A DNA stretch of 13,878 nucleotides, taken from assembly GCA_025935655.1 (NCBI GenBank), contig JAICUV010000067.1, forward strand, positions 1 through 13,878. The letters are read 5' to 3'. Below the pieces are notes generated by a model that saw nothing but the letters and a program-made list of their open reading frames with translations, searched no databases and had not been told where the DNA came from. This DNA comes from Chloroflexota bacterium. GTDB taxonomy: Bacteria; Chloroflexota; Limnocylindria; Limnocylindrales; CSP1-4. Positions 1 to 6,356 of the stretch are shown piece by piece (position 1 is the first letter of the stretch; every line of letters begins with the position of its first letter). A program made the translations under genes and the position numbers.

Positions 1-657
1 CAGGTCAGCGGCGCGCAGGGTCCGCACACGATCGTCTACTCCGCCCAGGGGACGTACACGGTCAAGCTCACGGTCTCGAACGCGGGCGGGATCACGTTCA
101 CCACCCGGACAATCACCGTCGGCCCCGCCGTGACCGGCCCGCCCGTGGCGGCGATCTCGGCGACACCCGCGACGTCGGGCGCCGCGCCGCTGACCGTCAC
201 GTTCGCCGACCTGTCGACGGGCACCCCGACCAGCTGGGCCTGGGACTTCGGCAACGGCCAGACCTCCACGCAGCAGAACCCGGGCGCGGTCACGTACAAC
301 GCCGTCGGCACGTTCACCGTGACCCTCACGGCGACGAACGCCTCCGGCTCGAGCCAGGCGACGACGACCGTGACGACCAACGCCGCGTGCCTCTCGCCCG
401 CCGCGTCGTTCACCGTCAACCCGACGACGGGCAAGAAGAAGCAGGCCCAGTTCACCGTCACCGACGGCTCCAGCAACATGGCGACGGCGGGCTGCAACGC
501 CCAGTGGTCGTGGGACTTCGGTGACGGCCAGGGCAGCACGCTCCAGGCGCCGCCCGCCCACGTCTACGACAAGCAGGGCACCTACACGATCCAGCTCACG
601 GTCTCGAACCTCGCCGGGTCGTCGACCACCACTCGCCAGGTCACGGTGACGCCGTGA
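1..657 (+). CDS. Multi-PKD-domain surface protein, 5' end outside window (partial)
   Basis: The frame is open from the first base and ends in TGA at 655-657, so 218 C-terminal residues are present and the start lies upstream. It holds the end of one PKD fold (residues 1-42, with GTYTVKLTVSNAGG), a full PKD domain (about 45-128, WDFGNG at 81-86, GTFTVTLTATN) and a last PKD domain (about 130-217, WDFGDG at 171-176, GTYTIQLTVSN). PKD domains are Ig-like beta-sandwiches on extracellular proteins. C130 and C165 in the last domain match the spacing of a Cys pair in the PKD domain of the paralogous gene at 4988. That paralogue is a TadE-PKD fusion, so this protein probably also begins with a TadE-type N-terminus outside the window (inference). 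Its stop overlaps the next gene's GTG start (GTGA, 654-657), which suggests translational coupling. PKD identity is secure; the pilus role rests on context. Confidence 0.88.
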   Translation, partial: QVSGAQGPHTIVYSAQGTYTVKLTVSNAGGITFTTRTITVGPAVTGPPVAAISATPATSGAAPLTVTFADLSTGTPTSWAWDFGNGQTSTQQNPGAVTYNAVGTFTVTLTATNASGSSQATTTVTTNAACLSPAASFTVNPTTGKKKQAQFTVTDGSSNMATAGCNAQWSWDFGDGQGSTLQAPPAHVYDKQGTYTIQLTVSNLAGSSTTTRQVTVTP

Positions 658-1115
658 GCACGTGGCGCCAGCACCTCGGGCGGCACAGGGCCGAATCCGG
701 CCGGGGACAGACCCTCGCCGAGTTCGCCATCGCCCTGCCCGTGTTCCTGTTCATCCTCATGGCGATCTTCGACTTCGGCCGGGCGGTCTACATGTACAAC
801 GGCGTCTCGGAGGCGGCCCGCGAGCTCGCCCGCGCGACCAGCGTCCACCGCTGCGCCGGAACCCCGTGCACCCTCGGCTCCAGCTCGCAGACCGCCGACG
901 TGCTCGCGACCCAGCAGAAGCTCATCCCCGGCCTCCAGGCGCCGACGTTCACGTGCGTCGACATCGACGGCAGCGCGATCAACTCGGCCACCAGCTGCCT
1001 GCCCGGCAACCAGGTCCGGGTGCAGATCGTGGCGCGCTACGCACCGATCACGCCGATCCTCGGCTTCATCGGCTCCTTCGATCTCCAGTCGACCAGCTCG
1101 GTCTCCATCCAATGA
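654..1115 (+). CDS. TadE-like minor pilin/pilus assembly protein (module A)
   Basis: This 153-residue protein has the TadE layout: a basic N-terminus (about 17 residues), the GQTLAEFAI motif with Glu23, one hydrophobic helix (about 24-42), then DFGRAVYMYNGVSEAARELAR and a polar exported domain. TadE-family pseudopilins sit in the membrane and are used in Tad/Flp pilus assembly or as minor pilins. Four cysteines (C67, C72, C101, C115) suggest two disulfides outside the membrane. The closest relative in the window is the protein at 5893-6345, which shares the LGRATSVH-type segment, the QQKL.PGL segment and all four cysteines. The GTG start overlaps the stop of the PKD gene, with no strong Shine-Dalgarno, so coupling probably drives initiation. 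The TGA stop overlaps an ATG at 1112 of the following TadG frame. Confidence 0.87.
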   Translation: MSTWRQHLGRHRAESGRGQTLAEFAIALPVFLFILMAIFDFGRAVYMYNGVSEAARELARATSVHRCAGTPCTLGSSSQTADVLATQQKLIPGLQAPTFTCVDIDGSAINSATSCLPGNQVRVQIVARYAPITPILGFIGSFDLQSTSSVSIQ

Positions 1116-1120
1116 ACCGC

Positions 1121-1124
1121 GGAG
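1121..1124 (+). promoter_or_regulatory. GGAG ribosome binding site deciding the TadG start
   Basis: GGAG lies 8 nt before ATG 1133. It favours that start over the ATG at 1112, which has no such site but overlaps the tadE stop as ATGA. Confidence 0.55.
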
Positions 1125-1132
1125 CGCTCACC

Positions 1133-2080
1133 ATGGCCCGAACCGGATGCGCCGCGGGGGACTCCTCCCGTGGCCAGGTCATCGTCCTCTTCGCCCTCGC
1201 GCTCGTCGCGATCATCGCGGCGGTCGGCCTCGTCCTCGACGGCGGCTCGACGTTCGCCCAGCGGCGGACACAGCAGAGCGCGGCGGACCTCGCGTCGCTC
1301 GCGGGCGCGAACGACTACCTCCTGAACCACGACGTCGCCCTCGCGACGGCGCGCGCCCGCCAGGTCGCGGCCATCAACGGGTTCACGAACGGGGCGGACG
1401 GCGTGACCATCGACGTGGTCGTGACGACGGACAACGGTGCCGAGGTCACGGTCGACATCGAGGCGCCCCACCAGAACCACTTCGCCGGCATCGTGGGCAT
1501 GTCGACCTGGCCTGTGAGCACCACGGCGACGGCACAGACCGGGTTCCCGGACTCGGTCGTCGGGGCGGCGCCGATGCTGTTCAGCATCGATGCCTTCGGC
1601 CCCAACGGCACGCCGCTCGCCGGCTACGGCAACCCCGCATCGCCGTTCACGTTCGACCACGGGCAGGGCCAGAGCGGCGACGCCCCGGACGCCCCCGGCC
1701 TCATGTCGTGGACGGACTACGACCCGCTCACGAACGACAACACCCGCGTCATGCACGACATCATCGTGGGTGACACGGTGGTGACCACCACGATCAACTT
1801 CGGCGACTACATCGGCGAGCACAACAACGGCCAGCATGCCGCGCTGTTCGGCGACCTGGTCTACCCGGCCGACTATCCCGTCCCGGTCGTCGATCACACG
1901 GGTCACTTCCAGGGGTGGGCGACGTTCCACCTGACCGGCGCGAGCCAGGGCGGCAAGTCGGTGACCGGCTACTTCAAGTCGAACTTCGTCAACGAGCGGC
2001 TCACGATCACCTCGTGCTCCGCGGCCGCGAACGACTGTCCGCGCTACGTCGGCTCGTACGTCCTCAAGCTCATCAACTAA
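1133..2080 (+). CDS. TadG-like pilus assembly protein (module A)
   Basis: From ATG 1133 the protein has 315 residues; an in-frame ATG at 1112 would add 7. The N-terminus is the Flp pilus-assembly TadE/G-like type: SSRGQVIVLFALALVAIIAA is a single membrane segment (about 15-36), followed by DGGSTFAQRRTQQSAADLASLAGAN, the usual signature of TadG-related proteins. The remaining ~200 residues form an exported domain I do not recognise; it ends in a WATFHLTG and GYFKS region. The protein at 6357-7283 is a full-length paralogue, with matching signature, TTTATAQ, PVLF/PMLF, WA.FHLTG and GYF.S segments. TadG-family proteins are envelope parts of Tad pilus systems; the exact role here is unknown. A perfect hairpin follows 20 bp after the stop, so this is the last gene of module A. 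Confidence 0.86.
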   Translation: MARTGCAAGDSSRGQVIVLFALALVAIIAAVGLVLDGGSTFAQRRTQQSAADLASLAGANDYLLNHDVALATARARQVAAINGFTNGADGVTIDVVVTTDNGAEVTVDIEAPHQNHFAGIVGMSTWPVSTTATAQTGFPDSVVGAAPMLFSIDAFGPNGTPLAGYGNPASPFTFDHGQGQSGDAPDAPGLMSWTDYDPLTNDNTRVMHDIIVGDTVVTTTINFGDYIGEHNNGQHAALFGDLVYPADYPVPVVDHTGHFQGWATFHLTGASQGGKSVTGYFKSNFVNERLTITSCSAAANDCPRYVGSYVLKLIN

Positions 2081-2099
2081 GGCTCCAGCGCCCTCGCAG

Positions 2100-2129
2100 G
2101 AACGCCCGCTCGGGCTCGAGCGGGCGTTC
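2100..2129 (+). terminator. Perfect 13-bp hairpin terminator after module A
   Basis: Arms 2100-2112 (GAACGCCCGCTCG) and 2117-2129 are exact reverse complements around a GGCT loop. It begins 20 bp after the TadG stop. No T-run follows, so it is an intrinsic-like terminator or an mRNA 3'-end stabiliser of the sort common in very GC-rich genomes. Confidence 0.7.
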
Positions 2130-2191
2130 GGTCATTCCCGCCGAGGCGGCGAGCCCGGCCGTCCTCCCCGGCGCGACGGTTGCCGCTGCAA

Positions 2192-2220
2192 TTGACAGCG
2201 CAAGGTCACGCGGCGATAGT
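2192..2220 (+). promoter_or_regulatory. Sigma70-type promoter for module C (TTGACA-N17-GATAGT)
   Basis: A perfect -35 TTGACA (2192-2197) is separated by 17 bp from GATAGT (2215-2220, 4 of 6 bases of the -10 consensus). It lies between the module A hairpin and the first gene of module C. Transcription would start near 2226-2229. That gives a ~70-nt leader if translation begins at ATG 2298, or a 6-8 nt leader if it begins at ATG 2235. Confidence 0.55.
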
Positions 2221-2297
2221 CCGCCCACGCCGTCATGGGGAACGGCCCACGGGGAAACGGGGATCACGGGGTGCATACCGAAGGGGCCACGGCGTCA

Positions 2298-2858
2298 ATG
2301 GATGCCCGCGGTTCGCGCGTCGCGCTCGACCAGGAGCGCCGCGGGACCGAAGGGGGGCAGTCCGTCGTCGAGTTCGCCCTGATCCTGCCGCTGATCCTCG
2401 TCCTGCTGCTCGCGATCGTCGACTTCGCGCGGCTGTACACGACCATCCTCACCGTCGAGTCCGCCGCGCGCGAGGCGGCCGACTTCGGCGCATTCCACTG
2501 GTACCAGTGGCAGGACGCCCCCACCGCGACCGCCACCGCGGCGGAGATGAACCGCCGAGCCTGCGTCGCGATCAGCAACCTGCCCGAGTACACGTCGTCC
2601 GGCGGCACGTGCATGGACGGGAGCTTCTTCGCATACACCCTCGCCGCGCCGCCCGGCGGCCCGTCGATCGACTGCTCGGCGAACCCGGATCCGGCCCTCG
2701 AGCCGTGTCGGCTCACGGTGCGGCTGACCTACAACTTCCGGCTGCTCGCTCCGCTCCAGGTGTCGCTGTTCGGGACCACGCTGGGACTCCCGACCGCGAT
2801 CACGTTCAGCCGAGACGCCACCTTCGCCCTGTCCGACTTCGGGATCGACTCACCGTGA
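2298..2858 (+). CDS. TadE-like minor pilin, first gene of module C
   Basis: From ATG 2298 the protein has 186 residues. GGQSVVEFALILPLILVLLL (about 19-38) is the TadE membrane segment with Glu25, followed by VDFARLYTTILTVESAAREA. The exported part has four cysteines (C89, C105, C126, C137) and ends in a predicted beta-rich segment. In-frame alternatives are GTG 2271 and ATG 2235. I prefer 2298 because it leaves 20 residues before GQ, like the sister proteins, and an AAGGGG (2281-2286) lies upstream. With the promoter at 2192-2220, ATG 2235 would have almost no leader and no Shine-Dalgarno. The stop overlaps the next gene's GTG. It is likely a minor pilin or pseudopilin of a Tad apparatus. Confidence 0.85.
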   Translation: MDARGSRVALDQERRGTEGGQSVVEFALILPLILVLLLAIVDFARLYTTILTVESAAREAADFGAFHWYQWQDAPTATATAAEMNRRACVAISNLPEYTSSGGTCMDGSFFAYTLAAPPGGPSIDCSANPDPALEPCRLTVRLTYNFRLLAPLQVSLFGTTLGLPTAITFSRDATFALSDFGIDSP

Positions 2859-3373
2859 CCGGAGCCTGGAGCCGTCGCGCAAGGCGCATCGCCAGCCGGC
2901 TCCCGCTGGGAGCCCGTGGCCAGGCGATGGTCGAGTTCGCGCTCGTCGCACCGCTGTTCTTCCTGATCCTGTTCGCGATCATCGAGGGCGGGCGGTTCGT
3001 CTTCTACTACGAGCTGCTGAACAACGCCACACGCGAGGGTGCCCGCTACGCGATCATCCACGGCGCGCAGGGCAGCCCGTGCAGCGGCCCGCCCGTGGGA
3101 GCCGCGACGTGCGCGGACGCGGCGGGCAACAACGTCATCGACGCCACGGTGAACGCCGCGATCGGGCTCGTGGGCTCCGGCGACATCGGCACGTTCCCGC
3201 CGGCCTGGTGGGACTGCGCGTCGACACCACCGAACCCGGGTGACCCCAGCACCGGCAACAACGCCCGCGGCCAGTGCGTGACCGTGTTCCTCGACTACAC
3301 GTACCGGACGATCATCCCGGTCCTGCCGCCCATCACCATCAGTGCGGAGTCGTCCCTTGTCGTCAACAACTGA
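2855..3373 (+). CDS. TadE-like minor pilin, second gene of module C
   Basis: The 172-residue protein starts at GTG 2855, inside the GTGA overlap with the preceding stop. After about 21 basic residues it has RGQAMVEFALVAPLFFLILF (about 21-40, Glu27) and then EGGRFVFYYELLNNATREGARYA, a clear TadE pattern. C76, C86, C121 and C141 fall in a Gly/Pro/Asn-rich exported region. The Arg-rich N-terminus fits an N-in, C-out membrane orientation. Two consecutive different TadE genes followed by a TadG gene suggest that the pair forms a heteromeric minor-pilin complex (inference). The end of the gene overlaps the start of the next reading frame. Confidence 0.86.
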   Translation: MTGAWSRRARRIASRLPLGARGQAMVEFALVAPLFFLILFAIIEGGRFVFYYELLNNATREGARYAIIHGAQGSPCSGPPVGAATCADAAGNNVIDATVNAAIGLVGSGDIGTFPPAWWDCASTPPNPGDPSTGNNARGQCVTVFLDYTYRTIIPVLPPITISAESSLVVNN

Positions 3374-4802
3374 GCAGCCGCCCGAAGCCCGCGGGCAGAT
3401 CCTCGTCATCTTCGCGCTGAGCGTCGGGGTGCTCATCCTGTTCGCGGCGCTCGCCTTCGACACCGGGATGATGCTCGTCCAGCGCCGCGACCAGCAGAAC
3501 GCCGCCGACGCCGCCGCCCTCGCGGGCTCGTACTTCCTGCCGACCAACGCCGCCAAGGCTCGCTCGGCGGCAGTCGAGATCGCGACCGCGAACGGCTACA
3601 CGCAGGGCGGGAACGTGGTCGTGACCGTCAACATCCCGCCCACGTCCGGCCCGCGGACCGGCCAGGCGGGCGCCATCGAGGTGCGCATCGAGGACAACCG
3701 CCCGTCGATCTTCGGCGGGATCATCGGCGTCGCCGGCTGGGACATCGGCGCCCGTTCGGTCGCCGTGAACCAGGACGGCGTGGGAGGGTCGTTCGCGATG
3801 CTCGCGCTCGAGCCGACGGGGTGCGACGCGCTGCTCGTCTCGGGCAACGGCACGGTGACCGCGAACGGGAACATCCAGGTGAACTCGACCTGCTCCACGG
3901 GAGCGCTGCGACGCCAGGGCGGCGGCGACATCACCGTCACCGCCTCCGACGCGGCCTGCAACGTGGCCGGCGACATCACCGACGGCGGCGGCCGCGGGAC
4001 GATCGCGTGCACCCAGAACGAAGGGGCGCCCGTCATCCCCGACCCCCTGGCCGGGCTGGCTGCCCCGCCAAAGCCCGGATACCCGGCCGACATCGTCCGG
4101 GTCACCGGGACCAAGGCCATCCCGGCGGGCTGTCCCGGCGCGGTGGCACCAGCCCTGGAGTCCACAGAGCTGGCGCCGCTGACGTGCCAGTTTCCCAGCT
4201 CGTACGCCGGGACGACCTGGCGCCTGTACCCGGGCTACTACCCGGGCGGCTTCGCCCTGCAAGGCGGGGCCTTCTACTTCGAGCCCGGCATCTACTGGAT
4301 CGGCGGCGGCGGGATCCAGATCAACGGCAGCGGCACGGTGTCGATCAGCGTCGCGACCGGTGGGTCCACGCTGGACAGTGGGATCCTGTTCTACAACACG
4401 GAAAACCCCGAGTACAGCGACGAGTGCGCGGCCGGCACCGCGACCGCGCCCGCGGTCATGTGCATCCAGCAGATCTTCCTCAACGGTGCGCAGGCCTCGG
4501 TCGACTTCTACCCGCTGGCCAACGGGTCGATCTACGACGGGCTGATCATCTTCCAGGACCGGAACCTGGACATCCCGGGCGACGACCTCGTGCTCAACGG
4601 CAGCACCAGCGTCCTCCAGGTCCGCGGCACGATCTACCTGCCGTCGGGCGACGTGCGCGTGAACGGCTCGGGCGGCACCACGACCACCGACCAGGTCATC
4701 GCCAAGACGTTCACCGTCAACGGCTCGCCGGGCTCCAGCGTCAACGTCCTGTTCGACGAGCGCTTCGTGTTCAAGTTCACCCAGGCGGGCCTCGTCGAGT
4801 AG
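3342..4802 (+). CDS. Long TadG-like protein with NGS-rich repetitive C-terminal domain
   Basis: 486 residues from GTG 3342. A TTG at 3357, with GGAG (3346-3349) 7 nt upstream, is a real alternative start and shortens the overlap with the previous gene. Residues 18-42 (GQILVIFALSVGVLILFAAL and on) are the membrane segment, and FDTGMMLVQRRDQQNAADAA is the TadE/G-like signature. From about residue 154 the protein changes to a Gly/Asn/Ser-rich region with recurring hydrophobic-x-hydrophobic-N-G-S turns, for example at N328, N419, N441 and N460, about 20 residues apart near the end. This suggests a parallel beta-helix or solenoid surface domain (inference). Eight cysteines lie in the exported part. 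It is the last gene of module C. TadG-related identity is clear; the function of the repeat domain is unknown. Confidence 0.85.
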   Translation: MRSRPLSSTTEQPPEARGQILVIFALSVGVLILFAALAFDTGMMLVQRRDQQNAADAAALAGSYFLPTNAAKARSAAVEIATANGYTQGGNVVVTVNIPPTSGPRTGQAGAIEVRIEDNRPSIFGGIIGVAGWDIGARSVAVNQDGVGGSFAMLALEPTGCDALLVSGNGTVTANGNIQVNSTCSTGALRRQGGGDITVTASDAACNVAGDITDGGGRGTIACTQNEGAPVIPDPLAGLAAPPKPGYPADIVRVTGTKAIPAGCPGAVAPALESTELAPLTCQFPSSYAGTTWRLYPGYYPGGFALQGGAFYFEPGIYWIGGGGIQINGSGTVSISVATGGSTLDSGILFYNTENPEYSDECAAGTATAPAVMCIQQIFLNGAQASVDFYPLANGSIYDGLIIFQDRNLDIPGDDLVLNGSTSVLQVRGTIYLPSGDVRVNGSGGTTTTDQVIAKTFTVNGSPGSSVNVLFDERFVFKFTQAGLVE

Positions 4803-4831
4803 CGATCCGGGGACGCCCAGCAGGGAACACC

Positions 4832-4851
4832 CGACCCACGGTCCAGGGTCG
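4832..4851 (+). terminator. Weak hairpin after module C
   Basis: CGACCC (4832-4837) and GGGTCG (4846-4851) can pair across an 8-nt loop, 30 bp after the TadG stop. The stem is only 6 bp and no T-run follows, so this is a weak terminator candidate. Confidence 0.3.
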
Positions 4852-4909
4852 CGCGCCTTAAGGGAGTACGCCTTCCTCTCCCGTACCGGGACCGAAGGAC
4901 TACGCGTGC
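4851..4909 (+). other. Possible structured RNA leader upstream of module B
   Basis: The 185-bp gap 4803-4987 holds nested pairings: GCGCGC 4851-4856 with GCGTGC 4904-4909 (one G-U), AGT 4865-4867 with ACT 4899-4901, CCTTC 4871-4875 with GAAGG 4894-4898, and TCCCG 4879-4883 with CGGGA 4887-4891 around a TAC loop. Together they make one long interrupted stem. It matches no riboswitch family I know. It could be a leader element or a weak terminator. I saw no convincing promoter in this gap. Confidence 0.3.
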
Positions 4910-4987
4910 ACGCACCATTTCAAGCCGCGGCGAAAGGTCTCGCGAAGAGGCTGAGCACGTTCAGAACCCGCACTCCTGGTTCGTCCC

Positions 4988-5896
4988 GTGGCTCACCTCG
5001 TCGACCCCTCGCCGCGCCGCCCCGGCCTCCTTGGTCGCGTGCGCCGCCACCTGGCCGGCCGCTCGCGCGGGCAGAGCCTCGTGGAGTTCGCGCTCCTGCT
5101 GCCCGTGTTCATGCTGTTCTTCGCGACGACGCTCGACCTCGGTCGCCTCGCCGCCGCGCAGCTCTCGGTCGCCAACGCCGCCAAGGAAGGCGCGTTCCAG
5201 GCGACCCAGACGCCGACCGACTTCAGCTCCTCGAACCCGTGCAATGCCGCGGCCGCCACCAACAAGAACCTGATCCTGTGCCGCATCCAGCTCGAGCTGC
5301 GCGGCAGCGGGATCACGGTCAGCCCGTCCGATATCGCGGTCTCCTGCAGCCAGTCGGGCTGCCCCAAGACCATGGGCAGCCGGGTCACGGTCACGCTGAC
5401 CGGCCGCTTCCAGCTGCTCACCCCGATCCTCGCGCCGTTCTTCGGCGGCACGAACGTGGCGTTCACGCGGTCCTCGACCGCGCAGATGGAGGCGCTGCCC
5501 GCGCCAGAGACGCTCCCGCCGATCACCACGACAACGTCGACAACGTCGACCACGACGACGACCTCGACCACGACGACCTCGACCACGACGTCGACGACGA
5601 CCACCACGACGACAACCGACACCGTCTCCTGCGTCATGCCGAGTGCGGGCTTCACCTACACGGTGTCGCCCGACAGCAAGGTGGCCCCCCTCACGCTCAC
5701 CGTGGTCGACACCACGACCTCGCCCGCCTGTGCGATCACCAGCTGGTTCTGGAACTGGGGTGACGGCTCGACCTCGATGCTGCAGAACCCCGGCAGCCAC
5801 CTCTACCTCGTCAAGGGCACCTACAAGGTCACCCTCACCGTCGCGAACGCGGCCGGCACCGACACCACCGGCGCAGTCCACGTGGTGGTCAAGTGA
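4988..5896 (+). CDS. TadE-like minor pilin fused through a Thr/Ser stalk to a PKD domain
   Basis: 302 residues from GTG 4988, the first usable start after an in-frame stop at 4952-4954. Residues 28-48 carry RGQSLVEFALLLPVFMLFFA (Glu33), the TadE membrane segment, after an Arg-rich N-terminus. The TadE exported part (about 49-175) has four cysteines (C85, C98, C120, C125). Residues 180-210 are an uninterrupted run of Thr broken by single Ser. Residues 211-302 are a PKD domain with WNWGDG at 255-260, GTYKVTLTVAN and a Cys pair C215/C248. The layout reads as membrane-anchored pilin, stiff and possibly glycosylated stalk, then an Ig-like head shown at the cell surface or pilus tip (inference). 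The stop overlaps the next start (GTGA). It is the counterpart of the partial PKD gene at the window start. No clear Shine-Dalgarno is seen. Confidence 0.87.
   Translation: MAHLVDPSPRRPGLLGRVRRHLAGRSRGQSLVEFALLLPVFMLFFATTLDLGRLAAAQLSVANAAKEGAFQATQTPTDFSSSNPCNAAAATNKNLILCRIQLELRGSGITVSPSDIAVSCSQSGCPKTMGSRVTVTLTGRFQLLTPILAPFFGGTNVAFTRSSTAQMEALPAPETLPPITTTTSTTSTTTTTSTTTTSTTTSTTTTTTTTDTVSCVMPSAGFTYTVSPDSKVAPLTLTVVDTTTSPACAITSWFWNWGDGSTSMLQNPGSHLYLVKGTYKVTLTVANAAGTDTTGAVHVVVK
5525..5617 (+). repeat. Thr/Ser low-complexity linker coding repeat
   Basis: 93 bp encode 31 residues that are all Thr except five Ser, using ACC, ACG, ACA and TCG codons in irregular short-period order. It joins the TadE and PKD parts of the gene at 4988. 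Such near-triplet repeats can change length by slippage without breaking the frame. Confidence 0.85.
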
Positions 5897-6345
5897 GCGC
5901 GCAGCGACGCCGCGACCGCGGCCAGGCCCTGGTCGAGTTCTCCCTGGTCCTGATCCCCTTCCTGTGGATCCTCATGGGGATCGTGGACCTCGGGCGCGGG
6001 ATCTACACCTACAACGCGGTCGGCCAGGCGGCCCGCGAGCTCGGCCGGGCGACGAGCGTCCACACCTGTGACACCTCCAGCCCGACGTGCACCCTGGGCA
6101 CCTCGCCGGAGACGGCGAAGGTGCTGGGCACGCAGCAGAAGCTGGTTCCCGGCCTGGGCGGCGCCGGCTCATCCGTCAGCTATGCCTGCACGACGGTGAC
6201 CGACGTGGCGCTGTCCAACGTCGACTGCCCGTCCGGCGCGTACGTGCGCGTCACGGTCACGGTGCCGTTCTCCGCGGTCACGCCGTTCCTGGGCGGGTTC
6301 CTGCCCGGGTCGCTGTCGTCCGCCACCCACATCCAGGTCCCGTGA
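5893..6345 (+). CDS. TadE-like minor pilin (module B)
   Basis: 150 residues from GTG 5893, which overlaps the stop of the TadE-PKD gene. A short basic N-terminus (MSAQRRRDRG) is followed by QALVEFSLVLIPFLWILMGI (about 11-30, Glu15) and VDLGRGIYTYNAVGQAAREL, the TadE pattern. The exported part has C59, C66, C99 and C112. It is the paralogue of the protein at 654-1115: both have R.IYxYN-type and AREL.RATSVH segments, CTLG, a QQKL.PGL segment and the same four-cysteine order. The stop TGA overlaps the AAGGAG ribosome binding site of the next gene, so the two are probably co-translated. Role: minor pilin or assembly pseudopilin in the cell envelope. Confidence 0.87.
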   Translation: MSAQRRRDRGQALVEFSLVLIPFLWILMGIVDLGRGIYTYNAVGQAARELGRATSVHTCDTSSPTCTLGTSPETAKVLGTQQKLVPGLGGAGSSVSYACTTVTDVALSNVDCPSGAYVRVTVTVPFSAVTPFLGGFLPGSLSSATHIQVP

Positions 6346-6350
6346 AGGAG
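6345..6350 (+). promoter_or_regulatory. Strong AAGGAG ribosome binding site for the module B TadG
   Basis: AAGGAG begins on the last base of the TadE stop codon and sits 6 nt before ATG 6357. It fixes that start even though the reading frame is open far upstream. Confidence 0.8.
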
Positions 6351-6356
6351 CACGCC

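Noticed and set aside
2235..2297. N-terminal extension of the first module C TadE gene (starts ATG 2235 or GTG 2271)
   Set aside because: It would put 41 or 29 residues before the GQ motif, against 9-27 in the sister TadE proteins. ATG 2235 has no Shine-Dalgarno and almost no leader after the promoter. It is kept only as an alternative.
4851..4909. Cyclic di-GMP or other known riboswitch before module B
   Set aside because: The conserved core sequences of the c-di-GMP-I aptamer are not present, and I recognise no other known aptamer. Only a generic nested stem is seen, so no riboswitch name is given.
5525..5617. CRISPR or tandem-repeat array
   Set aside because: The repeat is a codon-level Thr/Ser low-complexity run inside an open reading frame. 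There are no spacers and no fixed repeat unit.
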